Assembly: GCA_052067355.1 (NCBI GenBank)
Contig: JBQHQH010000006.1
Coordinates: 1 to 64,000 of the forward strand
Reading direction: 5' to 3'
DNA from: CABMKH01 sp040797625
GTDB taxonomy: Bacteria; Bacillota; Clostridia; Tissierellales; Tissierellaceae
Length of the DNA: 64,000 nucleotides
Part shown: positions 52,517 to 61,042 of the stretch, in pieces
Layout of the letters: each line of letters starts with the position of its first letter
Position numbering within the stretch: the stretch's first letter is position 1
Position numbers and translations under genes: made by a program
Notes under the pieces: generated by a model
What the model saw: only the letters and a program-made list of their open reading frames with translations
What the model was told of the DNA's origin: nothing
Databases searched by the model: none

Positions 52517-52546
52517 TTGTTATTTATTCTACTTTTTTGTTATAAT
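52517..52546 (+). promoter_or_regulatory. Likely cssRS promoter
   Basis: TTGTTA (52517-52522), 18-nt spacer, TATAAT (52541-52546), 37 nt before the cssR ATG. T-rich TTTTTGTT repeats (52502-52540) in the shared htrA/cssRS gap are candidate regulator sites. Confidence 0.55.
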
Positions 52547-52582
52547 AAAAGAAATATAGTATGGATAATATAGGGTGAGATT

Positions 52583-53245
52583 ATGGATTACAAAGTATAT
52601 TTAGTAGAAGATGATGAAAACTTAAATCTTGTGCTTACTTCTTATTTAGAAAGGGAAGGATGGGAGGTTACATCTTTCTTAAACGGACTTAGTGCTGAAA
52701 AATATATAGATATACCTCCAGATCTATGGATACTAGATATAATGCTTCCAGATATAGACGGATATGAGTTGATCAAAAAGATAAAATCTACTACACCTGA
52801 TGTCCCAGTTATATTTATATCTGCAAGGGATAAGGATATAGACAGAGTAGTAGGTCTAGAATTAGGCAGTGATGACTATCTATCTAAACCATTTTTACCT
52901 AGGGAATTGATAATACGCTCTAAAAATCTATTAGAAAGATATAATAAAAATACCTTTACTGTAGAAAATATAGGCCCTTATAATATAAATACTGGCAGCA
53001 GAATAGTCACTAAAGATGATGTACCTATAGAACTTACTTCTAAAGAATATGCGTTATTGGTATATTTTATCAACAATATGGGATTGGCCCTATCTAGAGA
53101 ACAGATACTCACTCATATTTGGGGTAGTGACTACTTTGGCTCTGATAGAGTAGTAGATGATTTGGTACGGAGATTGAGAAAGAAGATGCAGGACTTGGAC
53201 ATAGAAACTGTATATGGATATGGATATAGGGTGAACAGAACATGA
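52583..53245 (+). CDS. cssR: Response regulator CssR
   Basis: 220-residue OmpR-type regulator. Receiver: YLVEDDENLN, acceptor Asp in LWILDIMLPDIDGYEL, VIFISARDKDIDRVVGLELGSDDYLSKPF. DNA-binding winged helix: LTSKEYALLVYFINN, IWGSDYFGSDRVVDDLVRRLRKKM. Close recall match to Bacillus subtilis CssR, including IFISARD and DYFG(S/T)DRVVDD, and next to htrA as expected for its target. Confidence 0.92.
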   Translation: MDYKVYLVEDDENLNLVLTSYLEREGWEVTSFLNGLSAEKYIDIPPDLWILDIMLPDIDGYELIKKIKSTTPDVPVIFISARDKDIDRVVGLELGSDDYLSKPFLPRELIIRSKNLLERYNKNTFTVENIGPYNINTGSRIVTKDDVPIELTSKEYALLVYFINNMGLALSREQILTHIWGSDYFGSDRVVDDLVRRLRKKMQDLDIETVYGYGYRVNRT

Positions 53246-54579
53246 AAAACTACCCATTATCAATTCAAATTTGGATCATATTTACCATAATCACCTTGAT
53301 CATCACACTAGCTTTGACATTTATATTGCCTAGAACTTTAAGAGATTTTTTCACAAAAGAGATCTACTCAACTATAGACTCTGCACAGAATATAATTCTA
53401 CATCGATTTACAGTAGATGATTATTGGTATGAGGATTATATGAATAGAGACTCTAGTTCTCTAGAGGATATACGTTCTGTAAAACATCTAATAGTATATG
53501 GGGATAATCAAGTGCTTTTAGACTCTCCTATTACCATAGAATTCCTAGAACAGATTAAAAAATCCATGTCAACTCAAAACAAAGATAGAGAGTACTATAA
53601 GGGAAATTTAGACGGAGATAATGTACTCTATGTAATCAGCAAGGAAAATAGACTAGGTGGAAATATCTATTTAGTATCCTATATGAAGGATGCCTATAGA
53701 CAGGATTTAGTTAAGACCCTATTTAATAAGTTGATCTCTATAATGGGGATAACATTTCTCTTAAGCTGGATACCTGCTCTGTTTCTATCTCGATATCTAT
53801 CAAGACCTTTAGTAAATTTAGAAACTAAAGTAGAACGACTTGCTAAACATGATTGGCACGAAAATATCGACTTAGATAGAAAAGATGAAATAGGAAGATT
53901 AGGTGACTCTATTGAGGAGCTTAGGACTGAACTAATTCGTCAAGATGAATTAGAACGTAGTTTTTTACAGAATATATCACATGAACTAAAGACTCCCGTA
54001 ATGGTCATTCGAAGCTTCTCACAGGCTATTAAAGATGGTATATTTCCAAAGGGAAATTTGGAAAACTCCATTGAAGTAATAGATAGTGAAGCTAAAAGAC
54101 TAGATAAGAAAATTCACGACCTCTTGTATTTTTCAAAACTAGACTATATGTCTAATCATGGAACAATGGAAGATAATTTCTCTCTAGATGCACTAATCCA
54201 AGAGGTATTAGATAGATTGTCTTGGAGCAGAACAGATATAGACTGGGATATAGATTTGACCCCATTGAAGATACAAGGGGATAGGGATCAGTGGAAAGTA
54301 GTCTTGGAAAACATAATCGACAATCAGATGAGATATGCCAATACTAAGATATCCATTTCCCTAACTACTACAGATCATAAGAGAATATTAAGTATATGGA
54401 ATGATGGGCCTCACATCAATTCTAAGACAATGAAAAATCTCTTTAGAGAGTATAACAAGGGATATAAAGGTGAATTTGGACTGGGGTTAGCCATAGTAAG
54501 TAGAATACTGCAAATCCATAATTCTACAATTAGGGCTATCAATGAAGATATAGGGGTAAGATTTGAAATAGAGATATAG
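53242..54579 (+). CDS. cssS: Sensor histidine kinase CssS
   Basis: 445 residues: two membrane segments (IWIIFTIITLIITLALTFILP and LISIMGITFLLSWIPALFL) around a sensor of about 130 residues, HAMP, H-box NISHELKTPVMVIRSFSQAIKDGIFPKG, N-box ENIIDNQMRYA and G-box GEFGLGLAIVSRIL. Start overlaps the cssR stop (4 nt). Layout and motifs match CssS, the sensor of misfolded secreted protein. Confidence 0.92.
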   Translation: MKNYPLSIQIWIIFTIITLIITLALTFILPRTLRDFFTKEIYSTIDSAQNIILHRFTVDDYWYEDYMNRDSSSLEDIRSVKHLIVYGDNQVLLDSPITIEFLEQIKKSMSTQNKDREYYKGNLDGDNVLYVISKENRLGGNIYLVSYMKDAYRQDLVKTLFNKLISIMGITFLLSWIPALFLSRYLSRPLVNLETKVERLAKHDWHENIDLDRKDEIGRLGDSIEELRTELIRQDELERSFLQNISHELKTPVMVIRSFSQAIKDGIFPKGNLENSIEVIDSEAKRLDKKIHDLLYFSKLDYMSNHGTMEDNFSLDALIQEVLDRLSWSRTDIDWDIDLTPLKIQGDRDQWKVVLENIIDNQMRYANTKISISLTTTDHKRILSIWNDGPHINSKTMKNLFREYNKGYKGEFGLGLAIVSRILQIHNSTIRAINEDIGVRFEIEI

Positions 54580-54581
54580 AT

Positions 54582-54619
54582 AAAAAATATCAAAGCAATC
54601 AATTGCTTTGATATTTTTT
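54582..54619 (+). terminator. Intrinsic terminator after cssS
   Basis: 18-bp perfect stem (54582-54599 with 54602-54619), A6 before and T6 within the 3' arm, right behind the cssS stop. Confidence 0.9.
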
Positions 54620-54686
54620 ATTTCTTATATTTGAAAAATTATAAAGAAAACTTGTATTAGATTGATAAAGTATAAAAAAGCATAAA

Positions 54687-54725
54687 TTGTGGATAAATAA
54701 AATATTTTTAAAAAATTATCCACAA
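54687..54725. promoter_or_regulatory. Inverted pair of perfect DnaA boxes
   Basis: TTGTGGATAA (54687-54696) and TTATCCACAA (54716-54725) face each other over 19 nt of pure A/T apart from the edges. Both contain the strict DnaA box TTATCCACA. A one-mismatch copy (TGGGGATAA) lies near 54749. In the gap between convergent genes. Confidence 0.65.
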
Positions 54726-54792
54726 ACAGCTTACTTATTCTACAATTTTGGGGATAAATATGTTGAAAAAGTTCACCTCAAGTAAAAATATA

Positions 54793-55446
54793 CTACCCCT
54801 TAATTTTTTCTTTTAAATACTGAATATCATCTTGTATAAATCTATGTTCTACTCCACTTACATTGAAATTTACAGACTTAAATATGATCTCCCATATCTG
54901 TCCTGTAAATATAGCCATTATAAGAGTACCTATTCCTAGATTACCTCCCAATATAAAACCTACAGTTACAGCACATATTTCTATAATACTTTTGATTATC
55001 CCTACAGGCTTTCCCGTCTTATTGGTTAAGACTACCATCAATCCATCCCTAGGACCTGCTCCTAATCCAGCTGAGATATATAAGTAACATCCATATCCTT
55101 CAATTATCATACCTAAGATAAGCATTATTAAGCTAGGCAAAAATCCCTGAAATATTGGAACTAGATTATTTAGCATCAATATATCCATAAAGGTCCCAAT
55201 CAATATCATATTACATACGGTAGCCCATCCTATAGCTTGTCCTAAAACTATGTCTAAGATGATGATTATCATTCCCATATAGATATTTGCTCTTCCCACA
55301 GTAATACCCGTTACTTTGGAAATTCCTTGATGGAAGACATCCCAAGGTGCCACTCCTATACCTGCGTTCATTGTAAATACAACGCCTAAAGCAAATACAA
55401 ACAGACCAAATACCAATTTTATAGCTACAATTAATTTATTTTTCAT
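54793..55446 (-). CDS. YczE/YyaS/YitT family membrane protein
   Basis: 217 residues with five or six membrane segments. Family signature near the N-terminus, ALGVVFTMNAGIGVAPWDVFHQGISKVTGITVG, and the repeat-like AGLGAGPRDGLMVVLTNKTGKPVGIIKSIIE. Function is not established for this group. Last gene of an operon with the DMT transporter, ttcA-like and exoA genes (20-nt gap to exoA). Confidence 0.88.
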   Translation of the reverse strand: MKNKLIVAIKLVFGLFVFALGVVFTMNAGIGVAPWDVFHQGISKVTGITVGRANIYMGMIIIILDIVLGQAIGWATVCNMILIGTFMDILMLNNLVPIFQGFLPSLIMLILGMIIEGYGCYLYISAGLGAGPRDGLMVVLTNKTGKPVGIIKSIIEICAVTVGFILGGNLGIGTLIMAIFTGQIWEIIFKSVNFNVSGVEHRFIQDDIQYLKEKIKG

Positions 55447-55466
55447 ATAGACATCTTCCTCTTATC

Positions 55467-56219
55467 TTATTCAATAACCAGCTCTACAGGACAATGATCA
55501 GAACCTAAGATATCACTATGGATATCTGCCGATTTCATTCTGTCCTTCATATTTCTTGAAACAATAAAGTAATCTATTCTCCAACCTGCATTTCTATCTC
55601 TGGCTTTTGTAATATAAGACCACCAAGTATAGGCGTCTTTTTTATCAGGATAAAAATGTCTAAAAGAATCTATAAATCCTGCACCTAATAACTCTGTCAT
55701 CTTTCCTCTTTCTTCATCTGTGAATCCTGCATTCTTTCTATTGCTACTTGGATTTTTCAAGTCTATCTCATTATGAGCTACATTTAGGTCTCCACATACT
55801 ATTACTGGTTTTTTTTCATCTAAATCCTCTATATATTTCCTAAAATCATCTTCCCATTCCATTCTATAGTCCAACCTAGCTAGTCCCCTTTGAGAATTAG
55901 GAGTATAGACATTGATTAGGTAAAAATCATCAAATTCCAGTGTAATCATTCTACCTTCATTATCATGATCTTCTATACCCATTCCATAATGAACACTAAT
56001 AGGCTCTATCTTTGTAAATATAGCTGTTCCTGAATATCCCTTCTTCTCTGCATAATTCCAGTACTGGTGATACCCTTCTAGTTCTAAATCTATTTGACCT
56101 TCTTGTAATTTGGTCTCCTGTAAACACATCATATCAGCATCTACTTCATTAAAATAGTCCATAAATCCCTTTTTCACACAGGCACGAAGTCCATTTACAT
56201 TCCAAGAAATTAACTTCAC
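55467..56219 (-). CDS. exoA: Exodeoxyribonuclease III / AP endonuclease
   Basis: 250 residues, base-excision repair nuclease. Motifs: MKLISWNVNGLRACVKKGF, MCLQETKLQ (metal Glu), INVYTPNSQRGLARLDYRMEW, VIVCGDLNVAHNEIDL, WRIDYFIVS and the C-terminal ILGSDHCPVELVI. GTG at 56219 is chosen (GGAGGG 6 nt upstream) and gives the family's usual N-terminus. 13 nt downstream of the ttcA-like gene. Confidence 0.95.
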   Translation of the reverse strand: MKLISWNVNGLRACVKKGFMDYFNEVDADMMCLQETKLQEGQIDLELEGYHQYWNYAEKKGYSGTAIFTKIEPISVHYGMGIEDHDNEGRMITLEFDDFYLINVYTPNSQRGLARLDYRMEWEDDFRKYIEDLDEKKPVIVCGDLNVAHNEIDLKNPSSNRKNAGFTDEERGKMTELLGAGFIDSFRHFYPDKKDAYTWWSYITKARDRNAGWRIDYFIVSRNMKDRMKSADIHSDILGSDHCPVELVIE

Positions 56220-56232
56220 TCTCATCCCTCCA

Positions 56233-57102
56233 TCAATATTCATCTAAAAACAAATGTTTTTCTCCATCTTTTTCCCATCCTATAATGGCATCTATATTCA
56301 CATTTTCAGCTGCTCTAAATATAGACATATCCACATTTTGAAAATTCTTCTTTAACTCTTCGATTAGATCTTTGATTTCAAATCTCTTGTTTCCTATCTT
56401 CTTTGCTGCTACCATACAAGCACAATTAAGTGGCCATATTCCACTATTTTGGATAAATCTCTTAATATATTCTTCCTCTACTAGATATAGAGGTCTTATT
56501 AACTCCATATTTTCAAAGTTCTTTGCCTTTAACTTAGGCATCATAGTCTTGAAACTACCAGCACATAATAGATTTAGCATAATAGTCTCTATAACATCAT
56601 TAAAGTGATGTCCTAATGCAAGTTTATTACAACCTAACTCTTGAGCCTTTCCATATAGAGCACCTCTTCGCATACGGGCACACATATAGCAAGGATAGTT
56701 TCCAGCTATTTTATCTGCTACTTTAAATACATCTGTCTTATATATATGGACTGGTATGTTTAAATACTCACAGTTTTCCTCAAGTAATTTCCTTATCTCT
56801 GGATGATAGCCTGGGTCCATAGCTATAAATTCCAATTCAAAGTTTTGATCTCCATGTCTATTGAGTTCTTGAAACAACTTTGCCATGAGAAGACTATCTT
56901 TCCCTCCAGATATGGCAACTGCAATCCTATCCCCATCTTGTATAAGGTCATATTCCTTTATACCCTTAATAAACTTACTCCAAATATGTTTTCTATATGT
57001 TTTTATAATACTTCTTTCTATCTCTTTTAATGGTTTTCTATCATTAAAGGGTGCTAGTATTTCACATCCTTCTCCTGATAACCCTCTACTATTTTCATCC
57101 AT
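56233..57102 (-). CDS. TtcA-like PP-loop tRNA thiolation protein
   Basis: 289 residues. PP-loop AVAISGGKDSLLMAKL (about 65-80), CYMCARMRRGALYGKAQE (Cys pair), LGHHFNDVIETIMLNL and a further CACM near residue 229. This is the TtcA/TilS-related family that thiolates tRNA with an Fe-S cluster. An exact tRNA target cannot be read. ATG at 57102 has GGAG 8 nt upstream. Confidence 0.88.
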   Translation of the reverse strand: MDENSRGLSGEGCEILAPFNDRKPLKEIERSIIKTYRKHIWSKFIKGIKEYDLIQDGDRIAVAISGGKDSLLMAKLFQELNRHGDQNFELEFIAMDPGYHPEIRKLLEENCEYLNIPVHIYKTDVFKVADKIAGNYPCYMCARMRRGALYGKAQELGCNKLALGHHFNDVIETIMLNLLCAGSFKTMMPKLKAKNFENMELIRPLYLVEEEYIKRFIQNSGIWPLNCACMVAAKKIGNKRFEIKDLIEELKKNFQNVDMSIFRAAENVNIDAIIGWEKDGEKHLFLDEY

Positions 57103-57135
57103 CAATATCACTCCATCTGATATAAGTTTTCTTTA

Positions 57136-58050
57136 TCATTCTTCTATTTCTTTACGTCTAAAATAGACCGTACCCCATACTCCCATAATAATCATAACAG
57201 CTCCTATAAAATCATACCAAAAGAAATCTTCTTTGAGTATAAAAACACCTGCCATAATGGATACTATAGTGCTTATATTTCCAAAAACTGCTGATTGAGT
57301 AAGAGGCATTCTAGATATAGTATAGTTTACTAGAAAAAATGCAACTATGGAAGATAATATACCTAGATATATAAGAGCTATGATACTCTTTTTATTAAAT
57401 ATAGCGTCGAAATAACTTCCCATAGTTCCAGCTTTAAGATTTATAAATATCAATATTACATTAAAAGATATGGCTGCAACCCACATCATTATATAGGTCA
57501 TCTCAACTGGACTAAAATATGCTGAAGCTCTCTTAGCTCCTACATTATAACATCCTGCTGACAGTACTGCTAAAAACAGAAATACAATACCTAGATAATT
57601 ACCTGTATCCGACGATTTTCCTCTCATTATATTGATCAATATAACTCCAGCTACAGATAGGCCTATAAAACACCATTGCTTCTTTGTCAATTCTTCTTTT
57701 AAAAATATTACGCTGAAAATTGCCACAACTATAGGTATAAGGGAAATTATCAATCCTGCCTCTGAAGATGTAGTCATACTTACCCCTAATATTTCAAATA
57801 TAAAATATAAAACTGGTTGAAAAAAGGAAGAATATATCACCATCTTTATATCCTTTCCTTTGAGATTCACATCTATTATTTTAAATATCTTTAGACTAGT
57901 CAGGACCAAAGCACCTAATAAAAATCTATAAGATATAATCTCCATAGGTGTCATTACTTCAAGTCCTATCTTGCTAAATACAAATGATAATCCAAAGATA
58001 GTCGCATATATAATCGCTGCTAGAATTGATATGTATTTTTCTCTATCCAT
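57136..58050 (-). CDS. EamA/DMT superfamily transporter
   Basis: About 304 residues with ten membrane segments in two EamA repeats (AAIIYATIFGLSFVFSKIGLEVMTPMEIISYRF; VFLFLAVLSAGCYNVGAKRASAYFSP). Likely metabolite exporter; substrate unknown. ATG at 58050 follows AGAGGTGG. First gene of the operon running to the YczE-like gene. Confidence 0.91.
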   Translation of the reverse strand: MDREKYISILAAIIYATIFGLSFVFSKIGLEVMTPMEIISYRFLLGALVLTSLKIFKIIDVNLKGKDIKMVIYSSFFQPVLYFIFEILGVSMTTSSEAGLIISLIPIVVAIFSVIFLKEELTKKQWCFIGLSVAGVILINIMRGKSSDTGNYLGIVFLFLAVLSAGCYNVGAKRASAYFSPVEMTYIMMWVAAISFNVILIFINLKAGTMGSYFDAIFNKKSIIALIYLGILSSIVAFFLVNYTISRMPLTQSAVFGNISTIVSIMAGVFILKEDFFWYDFIGAVMIIMGVWGTVYFRRKEIEE

Positions 58051-58143
58051 AAATCCACCTCTATACCAATATATCATGCAGACATGTTTTTTAGCAATCT
58101 TTTTCTAAGCTTTAGCCATACATATTGATTATCCAAATAACAA

Positions 58144-58172
58144 TTGAATATAGGGCATATTATTGGTATAAT
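58144..58172 (+). promoter_or_regulatory. Promoter of the AraC regulator
   Basis: TTGAAT (58144-58149), 17-nt spacer, TATAAT (58167-58172). Predicted start near 58179, at the edge of the Fur box. Confidence 0.75.
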
Positions 58173-58179
58173 ATTTAAA

Positions 58180-58194
58180 TGATAATGATTATCA
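58180..58194. promoter_or_regulatory. Perfect Fur box (7-1-7)
   Basis: TGATAATGATTATCA, an exact 7-1-7 Fur core. It overlaps the start point of the AraC gene, so Fe-Fur should repress it. Confidence 0.9.
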
Positions 58195-58229
58195 TATAAA
58201 GTATCCTGTCTTTTTAGGGAGGTGAATCT

Positions 58230-58898
58230 ATGGTATCTTTAGAACATAATTTAATAAAGAATATAAATATTGGAGATGAAGATCAGGCTCACGATATCTA
58301 TAGAAAGATAATAAGAAAACTTGAACTGAAAAGCTTTCATACTAGATGTTCCTCAAGAATAATAAAGAACTATTTGATATCTTTAAACTCTATTATCTAC
58401 GCTAATTATTCTCATTCTCCAATATGTAAGAAGAAGCTTTTTAACCTGAGAAATAACTTTATGGAAGAGATAGAAAGGCATGACTCTATAGAACATCTAA
58501 TCATCCTAGGAGAGAAAATAATAAATTCATATATACATAATATCAATGAAAAAGGCACGATAACTAAAAATCCAATTATTAACGATGCTTTAAACTATAT
58601 AAATGATAATTTAGAGACAGATCTGACCCTAGAAGAAGTTGCTAAATCTATTCACATAAGTAAAAGTTATCTCTCCCATCTCTTTTCAAAATGCATAGGT
58701 CACAGCTTTTCCTATTATGTAAGTAAAGTCAAAATAAAGAAGTCAAAAGGATTACTTATAAATACTCATCTATCCCTGATGGACATAGCTTTAGAGTGTG
58801 GATTTAATAGTCAAAGTTACTTTTCCAGTGTATTTAAAAAATTTGAAGGTATGACTCCTAAAGAATATAGAATCTCCTACCGAAAAAAGCCCCTATAA
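58230..58898 (+). CDS. AraC family regulator, Fur-controlled
   Basis: 222 residues. The C-terminal 100 residues hold the double helix-turn-helix (LTLEEVAKSIHISKSYLSHLFSKCIG and SLMDIALECGFNSQSYFSSVFKKFEGMTPKEYR). The N-terminal 110 residues are helical, without a cupin, and of unknown ligand. A perfect Fur box covers its promoter, so it is made under iron limitation, likely to switch on an iron-uptake or siderophore gene set elsewhere. GGGAGGTG ribosome site. Confidence 0.92.
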   Translation: MVSLEHNLIKNINIGDEDQAHDIYRKIIRKLELKSFHTRCSSRIIKNYLISLNSIIYANYSHSPICKKKLFNLRNNFMEEIERHDSIEHLIILGEKIINSYIHNINEKGTITKNPIINDALNYINDNLETDLTLEEVAKSIHISKSYLSHLFSKCIGHSFSYYVSKVKIKKSKGLLINTHLSLMDIALECGFNSQSYFSSVFKKFEGMTPKEYRISYRKKPL

Positions 58899-58908
58899 GG
58901 GCTTTTTT
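58883..58908. terminator. Shared terminator spanning two stop codons
   Basis: AAAAAAGCCC (58883-58892) and GGGCTTTTTT (58899-58908) with a 6-nt loop. The stop codons of araC (58896-58898) and pssA (58893-58895) both lie in the loop; the genes converge tail to tail. Confidence 0.88.
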
Positions 58909-59462
58909 ATCTTGAATTCACTTATCATCATTATAGATAAGACAATCATCATTATACAATTTTCATAGTTGATTACATTACTCACTATAAGTATATATCT
59001 AAAGTTTATGTCCATTATATATTTTACTGCCATTATCATACCTGCTATAGTGATAGGCAATCCAATTATGTATCCATCATCTTTTGTAATGTTAAATCTT
59101 GCTAGTCTAAATATACCTGCCCCTATAAATGATATAGAAGCTGCTATCTCTACTAGACCTAATCCACCTCTACTCATACTCCACCACAAAATAGCTGGAG
59201 CCATTCCAAAAGATACTAAATCACATAATGAATCCAATTCCTTACCAAATCTACTAGTAGAATCAAATTTTCTTGCAACATACCCATCTAGTTTGTCAGT
59301 TATCCCTGCTATTAATATGAGTATAGAAGCTATCTTTATATTATTCATATTGTCAGCTATACCGATAAAAATAGCGATAGTCCCTAAAAACATATTCATA
59401 TATGTAATAGTATTAGGTATTACATAGAACTTTTTTGAATCCCTAGATTCTAACTTTATCAT
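58893..59462 (-). CDS. pssA: CDP-diacylglycerol-serine phosphatidyltransferase PssA
   Basis: 189-residue membrane enzyme making phosphatidylserine. It carries the CDP-alcohol signature D-G-x2-AR-x8-G-x3-D-x3-D in KLDGYVARKFDSTSRFGKEL followed by DSLCDLVSFGMAPA, the latter favouring PssA over PgsA. About six membrane segments. ATG at 59462 follows AAAGGTGG and overlaps the upstream gene by 20 nt. Last gene of the Fur-boxed feo operon. Confidence 0.88.
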   Translation of the reverse strand: MIKLESRDSKKFYVIPNTITYMNMFLGTIAIFIGIADNMNNIKIASILILIAGITDKLDGYVARKFDSTSRFGKELDSLCDLVSFGMAPAILWWSMSRGGLGLVEIAASISFIGAGIFRLARFNITKDDGYIIGLPITIAGMIMAVKYIMDINFRYILIVSNVINYENCIMMIVLSIMMISEFKIKKPL

Positions 59463-60462
59463 ATCTACCACCTTTCCCATATAGAGAAATAATCTTGTCC
59501 AAGGCTATCATAAATAAACTAAATAAAAATTCAAACCAAAATGTTATAAATCTAAAAACTATTGATATAGAAACCCCAATATCTATGGGAATTCCCTTCA
59601 TACTTAAAAGTAGCACCATACTACTTTCAAAACTACCTATACTACCTGGCAATAATGGAATCATCCCTATTACATATGTCAAATATGTAATAGCTGCAAC
59701 TGAGATAAATCCTATATCTATATGAAAGCTTTTAACTATGAGTAGCATTTTAAAGGCAAATACTCCCCATATGAGAACTCCAAGCAATAGTTGATAGAAG
59801 AACTTCTCTCTTCTAGATAATAATTTCAACAGGGATTTACTATATTCATTAAAAACCTTGTCTATTTTATCCTTTAGCTTAGAGTTAGGTATTATCTTCT
59901 CTAAAAAAGATTTAAGGATACTAGGCTTTAAGCAGACCACAATTAAAATAGTTAACAATATAAAAAATATAAATACTGCTATAGACAATAGATATAGATA
60001 ACTCCTATATTGAATACCTATGGTAAAATTGAACCATATTAAACTAATTAAAGCCAAGAATAAAAAACTCAATAGACTTATGGTCTTCTGAAGCCCTACA
60101 ATAATACTTGCATTTCCCAAATCTAGTTTTAGAATATTTTTCAATTCATATACTCTAGCTAATTCTCCTCCTATTTTCACACCTGGAGTTATTGCATCTA
60201 CAATATTTCCCTTTATATTTACCATAAAAACGTCCTTAAAAGAAGCTTTCTTTCCTATCCAAGATACCATGGACTTCCATTGGATAGTTATAAGGATCAT
60301 AGTGAAGATCTGTAGTGCCAACTCTATTGCAAATATATGTCTAGGCAGAGCTTTGATATTTCTTAGTACCTCTTTCCAGTTGGCATTTAACAGTATAAAT
60401 ATTGCAATCCCTATTCCCAAAATATATAGTATTGCCTTCAACCATCTCTTATTCATATTCAT
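59443..60462 (-). CDS. Flippase-like membrane protein (LPG synthase TM domain family)
   Basis: About 339 residues, eight or so membrane segments, of the UPF0104/MprF N-domain/AglD family. Markers are DAITPGVKIGGELARVYELKN, ISLLSFLFLALISLIWF and PLLPGSIGSFESSMVLLLSMKGI. Family members flip or help make aminoacylated or glycosylated lipids. No catalytic domain is attached here. The ATG lies in the stop of the methyltransferase gene (TGATG). Confidence 0.87.
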   Translation of the reverse strand: MNMNKRWLKAILYILGIGIAIFILLNANWKEVLRNIKALPRHIFAIELALQIFTMILITIQWKSMVSWIGKKASFKDVFMVNIKGNIVDAITPGVKIGGELARVYELKNILKLDLGNASIIVGLQKTISLLSFLFLALISLIWFNFTIGIQYRSYLYLLSIAVFIFFILLTILIVVCLKPSILKSFLEKIIPNSKLKDKIDKVFNEYSKSLLKLLSRREKFFYQLLLGVLIWGVFAFKMLLIVKSFHIDIGFISVAAITYLTYVIGMIPLLPGSIGSFESSMVLLLSMKGIPIDIGVSISIVFRFITFWFEFLFSLFMIALDKIISLYGKGGRYDKVRI

Positions 60463-61028
60463 CAATTCTTGACCATAAGTAAAACCTTGTCCATGGTATT
60501 TACCATGTTTTTCAATGAACAACTCTCTATATAGTCCATATTCTTACTTATGAATTCCTCTGATATATTTGAATAAAAAGAGCTTAAGATTCTCTTAGGC
60601 AATCTCACTATTATCCTATTTCCTTTCTTCGAATTATTCCATATATGCTCTATCACCTTTTCCTTAGGTGTCACCTGTAAAGCTACATGTATAACATCAT
60701 AAGAACTTATATCTATATCTTCTCCTCTTTCCTCTTTTATAGATATTCTATTGCTCAACCCCAATCTTGTCACTATGTCTCTGGCACTTTTTACTGCCAT
60801 ACTGTCTACATCTATGACATCTATCTTTGCATCAGTTTGATTTGCTAATTCTAAGGCTGTACAGGGAATAGAGCCTCCTCCAATACATAGTACTCTGTCT
60901 CTACTCCTTATATTAGCCAATCCTACTTCTTTTTTGACTATTCCCCTATAATATATCTCATATATTCCAATTAAAAAGTTAAACCCTGAAAACTTTCTCT
61001 CTATCCATTTAGTACAATTTGCTATCAT
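60462..61028 (-). CDS. SAM-dependent methyltransferase, nicotianamine-synthase-like
   Basis: 188 residues. SAM site RVLCIGGGSIPCTALELANQ (about 46-65), acidic strand IDVIDVDSMAVKSARDIV, then YDVIHVALQVTPKEKVIEHIW and IIVRLPKRIL. The pattern of the SAM loop and the following VALQV strand recalls nicotianamine-synthase-type proteins rather than standard methyltransferases. It is 14 nt after feoB in a Fur-boxed operon, so a role in metal handling or lipid modification is possible. Substrate unknown. Confidence 0.75.
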   Translation of the reverse strand: MIANCTKWIERKFSGFNFLIGIYEIYYRGIVKKEVGLANIRSRDRVLCIGGGSIPCTALELANQTDAKIDVIDVDSMAVKSARDIVTRLGLSNRISIKEERGEDIDISSYDVIHVALQVTPKEKVIEHIWNNSKKGNRIIVRLPKRILSSFYSNISEEFISKNMDYIESCSLKNMVNTMDKVLLMVKN

Positions 61029-61042
61029 GATGATTCTCCCGT

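Noticed and set aside
58969..59427. 152-codon plus-strand frame opposite pssA
   Set aside because: Antisense shadow; pssA carries the full CDP-alcohol motif.
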